DNA from: JAPLZH01 sp964450345
GTDB lineage: Bacteria; Patescibacteriota; Minisyncoccia; Phycocordibacterales; PALSA-1337
Length of the DNA stretch: 10,826 nt
Direction of reading: 5' to 3'
Assembly: GCA_964450345.1 (NCBI GenBank)
Contig: CAYVEL010000021.1
Coordinates: forward strand, 1-10,826
Part shown: positions 1 to 5,441 of the stretch, in pieces
Layout of the letters: each line of letters starts with the position of its first letter
Numbering within the stretch: position 1 is the stretch's first letter
Translations under genes and position numbers: made by a program
Notes under the pieces: generated by a model
Seen by the model: only the letters and a program-made list of their open reading frames with translations
Database searches by the model: none
Told to the model about the DNA's origin: nothing

Positions 1-1
1 C

Positions 2-127
2 TTAAGTATTTCAAAGCTTCTGCCAGCTACTGGAAATACTGATATAGATATAGGTACTCCACAAGTCCAGAGTCTCAGGGGTACTTGTAGTATGGGTATG
101 TATTCTTTTGAAATCGAATTTAAATAA
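2..127 (+). CDS. C-terminal end of an unidentified protein (partial)
   Basis: One plus-strand frame stays open from the window edge to a TAA at 125-127, giving 41 residues; the other two plus frames stop almost at once. The visible residues are mixed polar and beta-prone (for example TGNTDIDIGTP and a final MYSFEIEFK), with no motif I recognise. An A/T-only inverted repeat (135-141 with 146-152) follows the stop and is too weak to call a terminator. The reading is plausible as the end of a gene starting outside the window, but 41 open codons in AT-rich DNA can also occur by chance. No function is assigned. Confidence 0.4.
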   Translation, partial: LSISKLLPATGNTDIDIGTPQVQSLRGTCSMGMYSFEIEFK

Positions 128-240
128 TTTAATAAAAATTTAGTAAAATTTTCGCGCAGGTTTTCAGTTGCTTTTAAAGAAGTTTTTTATTAAGGTAATA
201 GATGGCGCTGATTGTTTCAGCAAGCTATTAATACACGGCT

Positions 241-269
241 TTGAGAGTGTAAGCACGTTGAATTAAAAT
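241..269 (+). promoter_or_regulatory. Weak candidate promoter for the DHOD-like gene
   Basis: TTGAGA (241-246) and TAAAAT (264-269) are separated by 17 bases. The predicted start near 276 would cut off the Shine-Dalgarno sequence at 270-275, so either this is not the promoter or transcription starts further upstream. A second weak candidate -35, TTGCTT, lies at 168-173 without a good -10 at proper spacing. The rest of 128-280 contains only a small hairpin (GCTGA/TCAGC near 207-222) and no gene. Confidence 0.25.
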
Positions 270-275
270 GTGAGG
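270..275 (+). promoter_or_regulatory. Shine-Dalgarno site (GTGAGG) before the DHOD-like gene
   Basis: GTGAGG ends five bases before the ATG at 281 and supports that start. It is one of only three Shine-Dalgarno sites in a window where most genes have none. Confidence 0.55.
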
Positions 276-280
276 TTGTT

Positions 281-952
281 ATGAATATACCACTGTCTAA
301 TGGACACACGATTAAGAGGGTTGTGACTGGTAACGCCTTCAAAATCTTCCTTTTGAGGATAATTTTAAATCTCGGTTTTATTAACCCAGATAAAATCACT
401 TTCTTCACCAATACCATGGATTCGAAGAAAGCTTTGTCTTGGGGTAAACGCAATACAGGGTCATCGTTTTTGGGACGTTATTCTGTTGTTGTTTCCATCA
501 CCGGTAAGAATGATGATTTTGTTTTGATGGTTGAAAAACTCAATGGTTTACAAGATTTGGCTGGGATAGAAATTGTTCCAGTCATCTCTAAAAAAATGAA
601 TGATGCCGAGGTAGAGGGGGTTATCAATGGGGTGCGTAAAGCTAGACGTATTTCTCGGTATCCAATCATAGTTAAGCTTCCTGTGGATTGTCACGAACTG
701 ACTGTTATTGCCAGATTACTCCACGGTGTCGCTCAAGCTATTTCGATTGATGAACCCGAATCTGTTTTTGGGAACGGCTCTAGATATATGGCCGTCAGAC
801 TTCTTTCTAAGACTGGAGTTCCACCAGTAATTTCTTCTACGGTGGGAGACTATAGCTCCTTTGATATGTTCAAGAGCTCTGGTGCCAGTGCTGTTCGTGT
901 TGGGTCTATTAATCCGTTTAGACTAATTAATTTAATAACACATCACGGATAG
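281..952 (+). CDS. Dihydroorotate-dehydrogenase-like TIM-barrel protein, active site degenerate
   Basis: This 223-residue protein resembles the FMN-dependent dihydroorotate dehydrogenase (DHOD) TIM barrel. Recognisable parts are a strand like the family's vSi.G segment (VVVSITG), the IIVKLPVD strand whose lysine (K132) corresponds to the FMN-contacting lysine, and the C-terminal phosphate-binding end GASAVRVGS (201-209). Genuine DHODs are usually about 300 residues or longer. The asparagine-rich substrate loop (NxScPN) is replaced around the VPVISKK segment, the later Asn is replaced by an SIDEPES segment, and the GGI before the last helix is lost. It may bind a flavin or phosphate ligand but is unlikely to be an ordinary DHOD. 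The ATG is supported by GTGAGG five bases upstream. It stands alone and is followed by a strong terminator. Other flavin-barrel families remain possible. Family call moderate, function unknown. Confidence 0.65.
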   Translation: MNIPLSNGHTIKRVVTGNAFKIFLLRIILNLGFINPDKITFFTNTMDSKKALSWGKRNTGSSFLGRYSVVVSITGKNDDFVLMVEKLNGLQDLAGIEIVPVISKKMNDAEVEGVINGVRKARRISRYPIIVKLPVDCHELTVIARLLHGVAQAISIDEPESVFGNGSRYMAVRLLSKTGVPPVISSTVGDYSSFDMFKSSGASAVRVGSINPFRLINLITHHG

Positions 953-972
953 AAGGATAGGCTGATCTTTTC

Positions 973-1002
973 AAGCCGCCAATCTGATTGGCGGCTTTTC
1001 AT
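973..1002 (+). terminator. Intrinsic terminator after the DHOD-like gene
   Basis: An 11-bp perfect stem (973-983 with 987-997) closes a CTG triloop and runs into TTTTC and further T-rich sequence. Its core AAGCCGCC...GGCGGCTT is almost the same as the terminator at 1691-1718. Confidence 0.9.
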
Positions 1003-1021
1003 TTCTGTTTTTTAAAAAAGT

Positions 1022-1050
1022 TTGACCATACTAAATTTGTCTGCTAATTT
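1022..1050 (+). promoter_or_regulatory. Promoter for the histidine-phosphatase-like gene
   Basis: TTGACC (1022-1027) is 17 bases from TAATTT (1045-1050), and a TG dinucleotide one base before the -10 makes it an extended -10 element. The predicted start near 1057 gives a leader of about 43 bases that includes the Shine-Dalgarno site. Confidence 0.5.
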
Positions 1051-1087
1051 TTAATTAAACAAAAGAACTTTAACTTCAAAAAAGAAA

Positions 1088-1096
1088 AGGAGGTGA
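1088..1096 (+). promoter_or_regulatory. Near-perfect Shine-Dalgarno site (AGGAGGTGA)
   Basis: AGGAGGTGA fully matches the usual 16S anti-Shine-Dalgarno and ends three bases before the ATG at 1100. It is the strongest in the window and fixes the start. Genes only a few hundred bases away have no such site. Confidence 0.85.
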
Positions 1097-1099
1097 AAA

Positions 1100-1672
1100 A
1101 TGAAACATTATATAAAAAAAGTCGAACATCTCATTGTTGTTCGAAATGGTAATTTTGGTGGACCAATTGCTGAACTAACTTCTGTTGGTCGTGCACAAAT
1201 GGATTTTGTTGGCAGAACTATTGTTAAGCCTATAATTTTACGTTATTTGGAATCTGGCTTGGCTAGTATGGTATCTGTCATGTGTCCTCAGCAAAATTGT
1301 TTTGTTCAAAGTGCTGAAATTGTCTCGAATGCAATAGGTTTGTTTGACTCGAATAGTGTTAAGTCGTTTCAAACATGGCCACGTGTGGATTCTGGACTCT
1401 GTAACGAAGATGCTAATCAGAAGATTAACAGTGCTGTCATGGAGTTCGGTAATACATTCACTATTCTCGTCTTGTCGCACAGGATTGGTGAAGATTACTG
1501 TAAATATTTTATGAAGCACTACGACATAAAATCCTATAAAAATCTTGATGTTAGTAGTAGTGATCATGGTTTCGTTATTTGGGTAAATGTCAAAGAAAAA
1601 CTTTTTTGCACCTTTGGGGTTCCAAATAATCATGCTGTTGCGGCTACTGTGGCAGAAAAAACGCAGGTTTGA
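1100..1672 (+). CDS. Histidine-phosphatase-superfamily-like protein lacking the catalytic His
   Basis: The 190-residue protein has the layout of the histidine phosphatase (phosphoglycerate-mutase-like) superfamily. An N-terminal strand ends in VVRNG where the family has the RHG motif, followed by ELTSVGRAQ, matching the family's LTxxGrxQa. A middle segment (about 60-77, CPQQ...SAEIVSNAIG) corresponds to SplxRaxqTAeii, and a later VLSHR (H127) matches the second conserved His. The phospho-accepting His is Asn (N16) and the Arg of the SplxRA motif is absent (N66/C67 region). Loss of the nucleophile predicts no phosphatase or mutase activity by the known mechanism, so it is probably a pseudoenzyme that binds a phosphorylated ligand. 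Length is normal for the superfamily and the frame is intact, so it does not look like a decaying pseudogene. It has its own promoter, a perfect Shine-Dalgarno and a terminator, hence a single-gene unit. Confidence 0.7.
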   Translation: MKHYIKKVEHLIVVRNGNFGGPIAELTSVGRAQMDFVGRTIVKPIILRYLESGLASMVSVMCPQQNCFVQSAEIVSNAIGLFDSNSVKSFQTWPRVDSGLCNEDANQKINSAVMEFGNTFTILVLSHRIGEDYCKYFMKHYDIKSYKNLDVSSSDHGFVIWVNVKEKLFCTFGVPNNHAVAATVAEKTQV

Positions 1673-1690
1673 TTTTTGGATACCGCTTTC

Positions 1691-1718
1691 AAGCCGCCGA
1701 TCTGATCGGCGGCTTTTT
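1691..1718 (+). terminator. Intrinsic terminator after the phosphatase-like gene
   Basis: An 11-bp stem (1691-1701 with 1705-1715), CTG loop and following T run. It matches the 973-1002 terminator except that one A-T pair of the stem is G-C here, so the change preserves pairing. Confidence 0.92.
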
Positions 1719-1735
1719 ATATCCAGAATTACTCA

Positions 1736-1764
1736 TTGCTAATAATGCCTTAAAACCTTACAAT
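1736..1764 (+). promoter_or_regulatory. Promoter for the secreted peptidoglycan-binding protein
   Basis: TTGCTA (1736-1741) is 17 bases from TACAAT (1759-1764), predicting a start near 1771 and a roughly 40-base leader without a Shine-Dalgarno. A TATTAA at 1799-1804 is spaced for a leaderless start at 1811, but has no matching -35. Confidence 0.5.
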
Positions 1765-1810
1765 TATATTAAATAGGGCACTGTTTTTACTGTGCATTTA
1801 TTAAATAAAC

Positions 1811-3142
1811 ATGAAAAATTTTAAAAAGTATTCTCTTATAAGTACATTTATAATAGTAGGTTTTCTATCTTTGAGCTCGTATGCAGAAGCTTCAAAATGT
1901 GAATTTAAAAGAGACTTAGAACTCGGCATAGAAGGAGAAGATGTAAGATGTCTTCAAAAATATTTAAATACTTCAGGATATACTATTGCTACTAGTGGTG
2001 TAGGTTCTTCTGGAAGAGAATCTGATCAGTTTTTAGAGCGTACACAGAGTGCTTTAATAAAATGGCAAATTGCTAATGGTATTTCTCCAGCAAAAGGATT
2101 TTTCGGTGCCATCTCTAGAACAAAATATAATAAACTAGTTAGTGATTCAGTGGGAGTTTCTACTAGTGGTAGTTCTAATACCACCACGACATCATCTATT
2201 AAGAATGTAGATGCTCTAGCAGGTATATTGTCTGCTGAACAGTTAGCTACACTTAAGAGTAAACTCGGAATTGATTCTACTAAGACTCCTATTATAAAAG
2301 ATTCAGATAAATCTGATTCAGAAAGTAAATCTAGTACGAAAACAACCTCAACAACAAAAACAACAAGTTCTACAACCTCTACTCCAAATGAGAAAGCAGC
2401 TCGTCAGAAGATTACAGATGCTTTAAAGGCTATAGAAGAAGCTCAGGATGAAATAGATAATGCAGATGACAGCGAAAGTGGTGTTGATCTAGAAAAGGCA
2501 GAAAAGAAAATGGATAAAGCTAAAGATAAATTCTTTGATGCAACACAGGCATATTTTAATTCAAAGTATTCTAGTGTGAATGATTACGCAGAAGATGCAA
2601 TTAGTAATGCTGATGATGCTTTTCAATCTGCTGGTGGTAAGAGTCAGAAAGAAGAGATTGGAGATTTGATTGATAAAGTAGATACAAAGATAGATAAAGC
2701 TAGAAACGAAATTGACGATGCAGATGATGATGGGGATGACGTTGATCAGGCTAGAAAAATATTAAAACAAGCTGAATCAAAAATCTCTGACGCAGAAGAT
2801 GCACTTAGGGATAAGGATTATGATACAGCAGAAGAATTAGCTAATGATGCAGAAGATTTAGCTAGCGACGCAGTAGATGAGATAGGTAGTTCAAGTGGTA
2901 GTGAAAGTGATGCAGACGATGCTATTAGCGATGCTAAAGATGCTATTCGTACAGCAAAGAGTGATTTATCAGATGCAGACGAAGACGATAGTAGTTATGA
3001 TGATGCTAGTGAATTTATAACAAAAGCAAAGGCAAAATTAGATAAGGCAGAGACTGCTTATGACGATGAGGATTACGAAAGGGCAGCAAGATATGCTAAC
3101 GAAGCCACAGATTACGCAGAAAAGGCGAGTGATGCATTATAA
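1811..3142 (+). CDS. Secreted peptidoglycan-binding protein with three acidic helical repeats
   Basis: The 443-residue protein begins with a signal peptide: KNFKK basic start, hydrophobic core from about residue 9 to 22, and a probable AEA|S cleavage after residue 27. Residues about 31-110 are a peptidoglycan-binding domain 1 of the type common in Parcubacteria, with RDLELGIEGEDVRCLQ, then YLN, and later FGAISRTK. Two Ser/Thr-rich linkers (about 114-130 and 165-195) flank a short helix. The rest is three tandem helical units of about 75 residues (201-276, 283-359, 367-443) rich in Ala, Asp, Glu and Lys, probably a coiled-coil or helical-bundle stalk, very acidic overall. No catalytic domain is seen, so I infer a structural or cell-wall-anchored surface protein. 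It lacks a Shine-Dalgarno (leader ATTAAATAAAC). The start is fixed by the signal peptide. The partner of the repeats is unknown. Confidence 0.85.
   Translation: MKNFKKYSLISTFIIVGFLSLSSYAEASKCEFKRDLELGIEGEDVRCLQKYLNTSGYTIATSGVGSSGRESDQFLERTQSALIKWQIANGISPAKGFFGAISRTKYNKLVSDSVGVSTSGSSNTTTTSSIKNVDALAGILSAEQLATLKSKLGIDSTKTPIIKDSDKSDSESKSSTKTTSTTKTTSSTTSTPNEKAARQKITDALKAIEEAQDEIDNADDSESGVDLEKAEKKMDKAKDKFFDATQAYFNSKYSSVNDYAEDAISNADDAFQSAGGKSQKEEIGDLIDKVDTKIDKARNEIDDADDDGDDVDQARKILKQAESKISDAEDALRDKDYDTAEELANDAEDLASDAVDEIGSSSGSESDADDAISDAKDAIRTAKSDLSDADEDDSSYDDASEFITKAKAKLDKAETAYDDEDYERAARYANEATDYAEKASDAL
2411..3139 (+). repeat. Three tandem acidic helical repeats inside the secreted protein
   Basis: Each unit follows the same plan: a helix with I..A...I, an acidic turn (NADDSESGVD, DADDDGDDVD, DADEDDSSYD), a helix with A...L..A, then a third helix; in units 2 and 3 a DKDYDTAEE or DEDYERAAR segment sits between the second and third helices and the third helix has A..A spacing. 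Unit 1 is the most diverged (SSVNDYAED at the matching place). The repeat is at protein level; nucleotide identity is low, so the duplication is old. Confidence 0.7.
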
Positions 3143-3166
3143 ATTAGGATATTGAAGCTATTGTGT

Positions 3167-3209
3167 ATAATAAATAATCCGTATTGACAAAATACGGATT
3201 ATTTATTAT
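3167..3209 (+). terminator. Long A/T-rich hairpin, probable terminator
   Basis: A perfect 19-bp inverted repeat (3167-3185 with 3191-3209) encloses a five-base GACAA loop just after the stop at 3142. There is no clean T run after it, although the right arm is itself T-rich, so termination is likely but not certain. The loop and right arm contain a good promoter (3184-3212), so the dyad might instead, or also, be an operator. Confidence 0.65.
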
Positions 3210-3212
3210 TAT
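3184..3212 (+). promoter_or_regulatory. Strong promoter for the DEAD-box helicase gene
   Basis: A perfect TTGACA (3184-3189) is 17 bases from TATTAT (3207-3212), predicting a start near 3219 and a leader of about 120 bases. The -35 lies at the loop of the preceding hairpin and the -10 at the end of its right arm, so the new RNA contains none of the hairpin. Confidence 0.65.
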
Positions 3213-3218
3213 GTGGAA

Positions 3219-3338
3219 GTAAGAATTCTCATTGGTTTTATTGCGCCATATAGCGCCAACAAGCTAGTCTTTTTGAAGAAACTGAAGGGATCATAATCGC
3301 CTTACGTTTATTCAATTTTAAAGATTATATAAAAATAT
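3219..3338 (+). other. Probable 5' untranslated leader of the helicase gene
   Basis: About 120 bases between the predicted transcription start and the ATG hold no reading frame I can support and no Shine-Dalgarno. The end is A/T-only (ATTATATAAAAATAT). A small GCGC...GCGC element lies near 3243-3256. The length would allow structure-based or autoregulatory control by the helicase, which is inference only. Confidence 0.35.
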
Positions 3339-4721
3339 ATGGAAAGTAATAATACTTCCCACCGTTCTGGTGGCGGAGGTAGAAAGTTTAGTGGTGGAAA
3401 TGGTGGAAGCAGAGGAGGTTCTAGCAGAGGTGGCTATCGCTCAAATAGCGGTGGAGGTTATTCATCTGGCGGACAATCTTCTGGTGGATACAGAGGTGGA
3501 GGATCTAGAGGTGGCTACAATGGAGGTGGAGGTTTTGGCGGTGGTAGAAGAGTAGGTGGAAGCAGATTCGGCGGAAGAGCTTCAGGAGGACGTGGCGGAG
3601 GACGCGGACGTTTTCAACATAAATATATTGATGTCTCAAAGTTTATAAACAAAGTTACAATTACAGAGGAAGCTCCAGTATATGTTCCAGAACACGCTTT
3701 TACTGATTTTAAAGTAGATAAGCAGTTAGAATTCACTATTGCAAAAAGAGGTTTTACAAAACCAACTCCAATTCAAGATAGAATTATCCCTCATATTATG
3801 AAGGGGCACGATGTAGTGGGTATGGCTAATACAGGTACTGGTAAAACAGCAGCCTTTCTTATCCCACTTATCAATAAAGTTTTACTTGATAAAACTCAGA
3901 AAGTTTTAATTATCGTTCCTACAAGAGAATTAGCTATTCAGATTAATGATGAACTTAGAGCTTTCGCTCGTGGTATCAGTATTTTCTCAGCTGTTTGTGT
4001 GGGTGGTGCTAATATGGCTTTTCAGATCAGAGAACTTAAGAGATCACAGAATTTCGTAATCGGAACTCCTGGACGTCTTAAAGATCTAATGGAAAGAAAA
4101 GTAATAAGTTTCAACTCATTCAATAACCTAGTTCTAGATGAAGTAGATCGAATGCTTGATATGGGATTCGTTCAGGATATGAAGTATGTTATTAAACAAA
4201 TGCCAAAAGAAAAGCAGGTGCTATTCTTCTCAGCTACTCTTCCTAGAGAAATTGAGCCATTGGTTAATGAGCTTCTAAGAAATCCTATGACTATTTCAGT
4301 TAAGACTCAGGAGACTTCAAAAAATATTGAACAAGATGTTATTAGAGTTCCAAGAGAAAGAAAACTTGAAGAATTAGCTAAACTTCTATCAAAAGCAGAA
4401 TTTAGTAAGGTTCTAGTTTTCGGACAGACAAAACACGGAGTAGAAAAGATTTCTAACTCTCTAAAAGATTTAGGATTCAAGGCAGACTCAATTCATGGAA
4501 ATAAAACACAGTCTAAGAGACAGAAAACATTAGCAATGTTTAAACAGGATCAGATCAAAGTATTAATCGCTACAGACGTAGCGGCTCGTGGTCTAGATAT
4601 TAAAGACATTAGTCACGTTATTAACTATGATATTCCTGAAAGTCACGAAGCTTATATTCACAGAATTGGTAGAACTGGTAGAGGTGATAAGAAGGGTAAG
4701 GCTCTTACTTTCATCGATTAA
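3339..4721 (+). CDS. DEAD-box ATP-dependent RNA helicase with N-terminal RGG-rich tail
   Basis: This 460-residue protein unwinds or remodels RNA, probably in ribosome assembly or mRNA turnover. All core motifs are present: Q motif FTKPTPIQ (139-146), motif I ANTGTGKT (K169), Ia PTREL (194-198), GTPGR, motif II DEVD (267-270, Val in place of Ala), SAT (298-300), ATDVAARGLD (411-420) and HRIGRTGR (441-448). The protein ends a few residues after motif VI, without the usual C-terminal extension. Instead residues about 9-91 are Gly, Arg, Ser and aromatic residues in RGG, GGY and FGG units, an RNA-binding, disorder-prone tail. Bacterial relatives such as RhlE and CsdA carry such basic tails at the C-terminus. 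The ATG has no Shine-Dalgarno. It is a single-gene unit with its own promoter and terminator. Helicase identity is certain; the specific RNA substrate is not known. Confidence 0.95.
   Translation: MESNNTSHRSGGGGRKFSGGNGGSRGGSSRGGYRSNSGGGYSSGGQSSGGYRGGGSRGGYNGGGGFGGGRRVGGSRFGGRASGGRGGGRGRFQHKYIDVSKFINKVTITEEAPVYVPEHAFTDFKVDKQLEFTIAKRGFTKPTPIQDRIIPHIMKGHDVVGMANTGTGKTAAFLIPLINKVLLDKTQKVLIIVPTRELAIQINDELRAFARGISIFSAVCVGGANMAFQIRELKRSQNFVIGTPGRLKDLMERKVISFNSFNNLVLDEVDRMLDMGFVQDMKYVIKQMPKEKQVLFFSATLPREIEPLVNELLRNPMTISVKTQETSKNIEQDVIRVPRERKLEELAKLLSKAEFSKVLVFGQTKHGVEKISNSLKDLGFKADSIHGNKTQSKRQKTLAMFKQDQIKVLIATDVAARGLDIKDISHVINYDIPESHEAYIHRIGRTGRGDKKGKALTFID
3366..3611 (+). repeat. Low-complexity GGN-rich tract encoding the RGG tail
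   Basis: Purine-rich G/GGA/GGT-type codon runs encode the helicase's Gly/Arg-rich N-terminus. The tract also leaves another plus frame open, producing a shadow frame of Val/Glu/Ala that is not a gene. Confidence 0.8.
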
Positions 4722-4742
4722 TTAGTTTTAAAACAATTGATT

Positions 4743-4782
4743 CAAAAGGCGACACCGTAAGGTGTCGCCTTTTGGTTTTTAT
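4743..4782 (+). terminator. Intrinsic terminator after the helicase gene
   Basis: A perfect 14-bp stem (4743-4756 with 4761-4774) is capped by a GTAA tetraloop of the stable GNRA class and followed by a T-rich tail (GTTTTTATT). It separates the helicase from the ECF operon. Confidence 0.93.
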
Positions 4783-4821
4783 TGATAAAATTAAAAGTGA
4801 AAGAAAATTAAATAAGTGGTG

Positions 4822-4827
4822 TATTAT
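4822..4827 (+). promoter_or_regulatory. Candidate -10 element for the ECF operon
   Basis: TATTAT preceded by GTG sits six bases before the GTG start codon at 4834, so transcription would begin at or next to the start codon (leaderless). No good TTGACA-type -35 lies at 16-18 bases upstream (A/G-rich sequence there). TTGATA at 4782-4787 is too far. The operon could therefore use an alternative sigma factor, perhaps its own product. Confidence 0.35.
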
Positions 4828-4833
4828 ACATAG

Positions 4834-5418
4834 GTGGAATACGATCAAGAGCTAAAACTAAAGAGTGATGCAGAAATCGTAAAACTCGTATCTAATGATA
4901 GGAATGCCTTTTTGCTATTGGTTAATAAATATCAGGCTCCAATATTAAGATATCTATCCAGAATAGGTATAAGAGAATCAGATGATAGAGATGACGTGCT
5001 CCAGAATACTTTCATTAAAGCTTATGTAAATATTAACAGTTACGACACTAGTTTACCTTTTAACTCTTGGATTTACAGAATTGCCCACAATGAGGCTATT
5101 AACCATATTCGTTCCAGAAAGAGATTCTCTAACAGTGTTTCTATTGAAATAGATGAAGAAGATTTTCCAGCTTTAGAGAAAATCATTTTCGAAAATGATT
5201 CCATGGAGGAGACTAATCAAAGTATTAATGCTGAACACTTAAAGAAGGCTATTAATAAACTAGATTCAAAGTATAAAGATGTTTTGGTGCTCAGGTACTT
5301 TGAAGAAAGAGACTATGATGATATTTCCCACATTCTAGAAATTCCTTCAGGATCGGTAGCGACTCTAATACATAGAGCAAAAAAGATTTTAAAAGATGAA
5401 TTGAAACATCTAAAATAA
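4834..5418 (+). CDS. ECF-type RNA polymerase sigma factor (sigma-70 family)
   Basis: The 194-residue protein has the two ECF domains. Sigma region 2 (about 24-92) binds core polymerase and the -10: DDVLQNTF (53-60) and FNSWIYRIAHN (76-86), then a basic HIRSRKR segment. Region 4 (about 135-190) recognises the -35 through a helix-turn-helix at about 160-186 (DYDDISHILEIPSGSV). A linker of about 35 acidic residues joins them. The start is GTG: an in-frame TAG lies immediately before it at 4831-4833, and no other start occurs before the region 2 domain, so the choice is well supported. No Shine-Dalgarno. It is first in a five-gene cluster and 23 bases before a membrane protein gene, the usual sigma/anti-sigma layout. 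The likely target is this operon, by analogy with autoregulated ECF loci, but that is inference. Confidence 0.93.
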   Translation: MEYDQELKLKSDAEIVKLVSNDRNAFLLLVNKYQAPILRYLSRIGIRESDDRDDVLQNTFIKAYVNINSYDTSLPFNSWIYRIAHNEAINHIRSRKRFSNSVSIEIDEEDFPALEKIIFENDSMEETNQSINAEHLKKAINKLDSKYKDVLVLRYFEERDYDDISHILEIPSGSVATLIHRAKKILKDELKHLK

Positions 5419-5441
5419 TTCAAAATAAGATTTAAATAAAA

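Noticed and set aside
217..669. Minus-strand open frames opposite the DHOD-like gene
   Set aside because: They oppose a gene with a recognisable fold and Shine-Dalgarno, and show no motif.
1238..1633. Minus-strand frame of 131 codons opposite the phosphatase-like gene
   Set aside because: No recognisable domain, while the plus strand shows superfamily motifs, a perfect Shine-Dalgarno and a terminator.
1799..1804. TATTAA as a leaderless promoter for the gene at 1811
   Set aside because: The spacing to the ATG fits, but there is no -35 and a better pair (TTGCTA-17-TACAAT) lies upstream.
2711..2749. EF-hand calcium site in the acidic repeat (DADDDGDDVD)
   Set aside because: The first positions resemble an EF loop, but the bidentate Glu at position 12 is missing and the other repeats do not keep the pattern; only general cation binding is suggested.
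3370..3555. Open plus-strand frame of 61 codons inside the helicase gene
   Set aside because: It is the shifted reading of the GGN codon tract and gives only Val/Glu/Ala-rich low complexity; the helicase frame explains the region.
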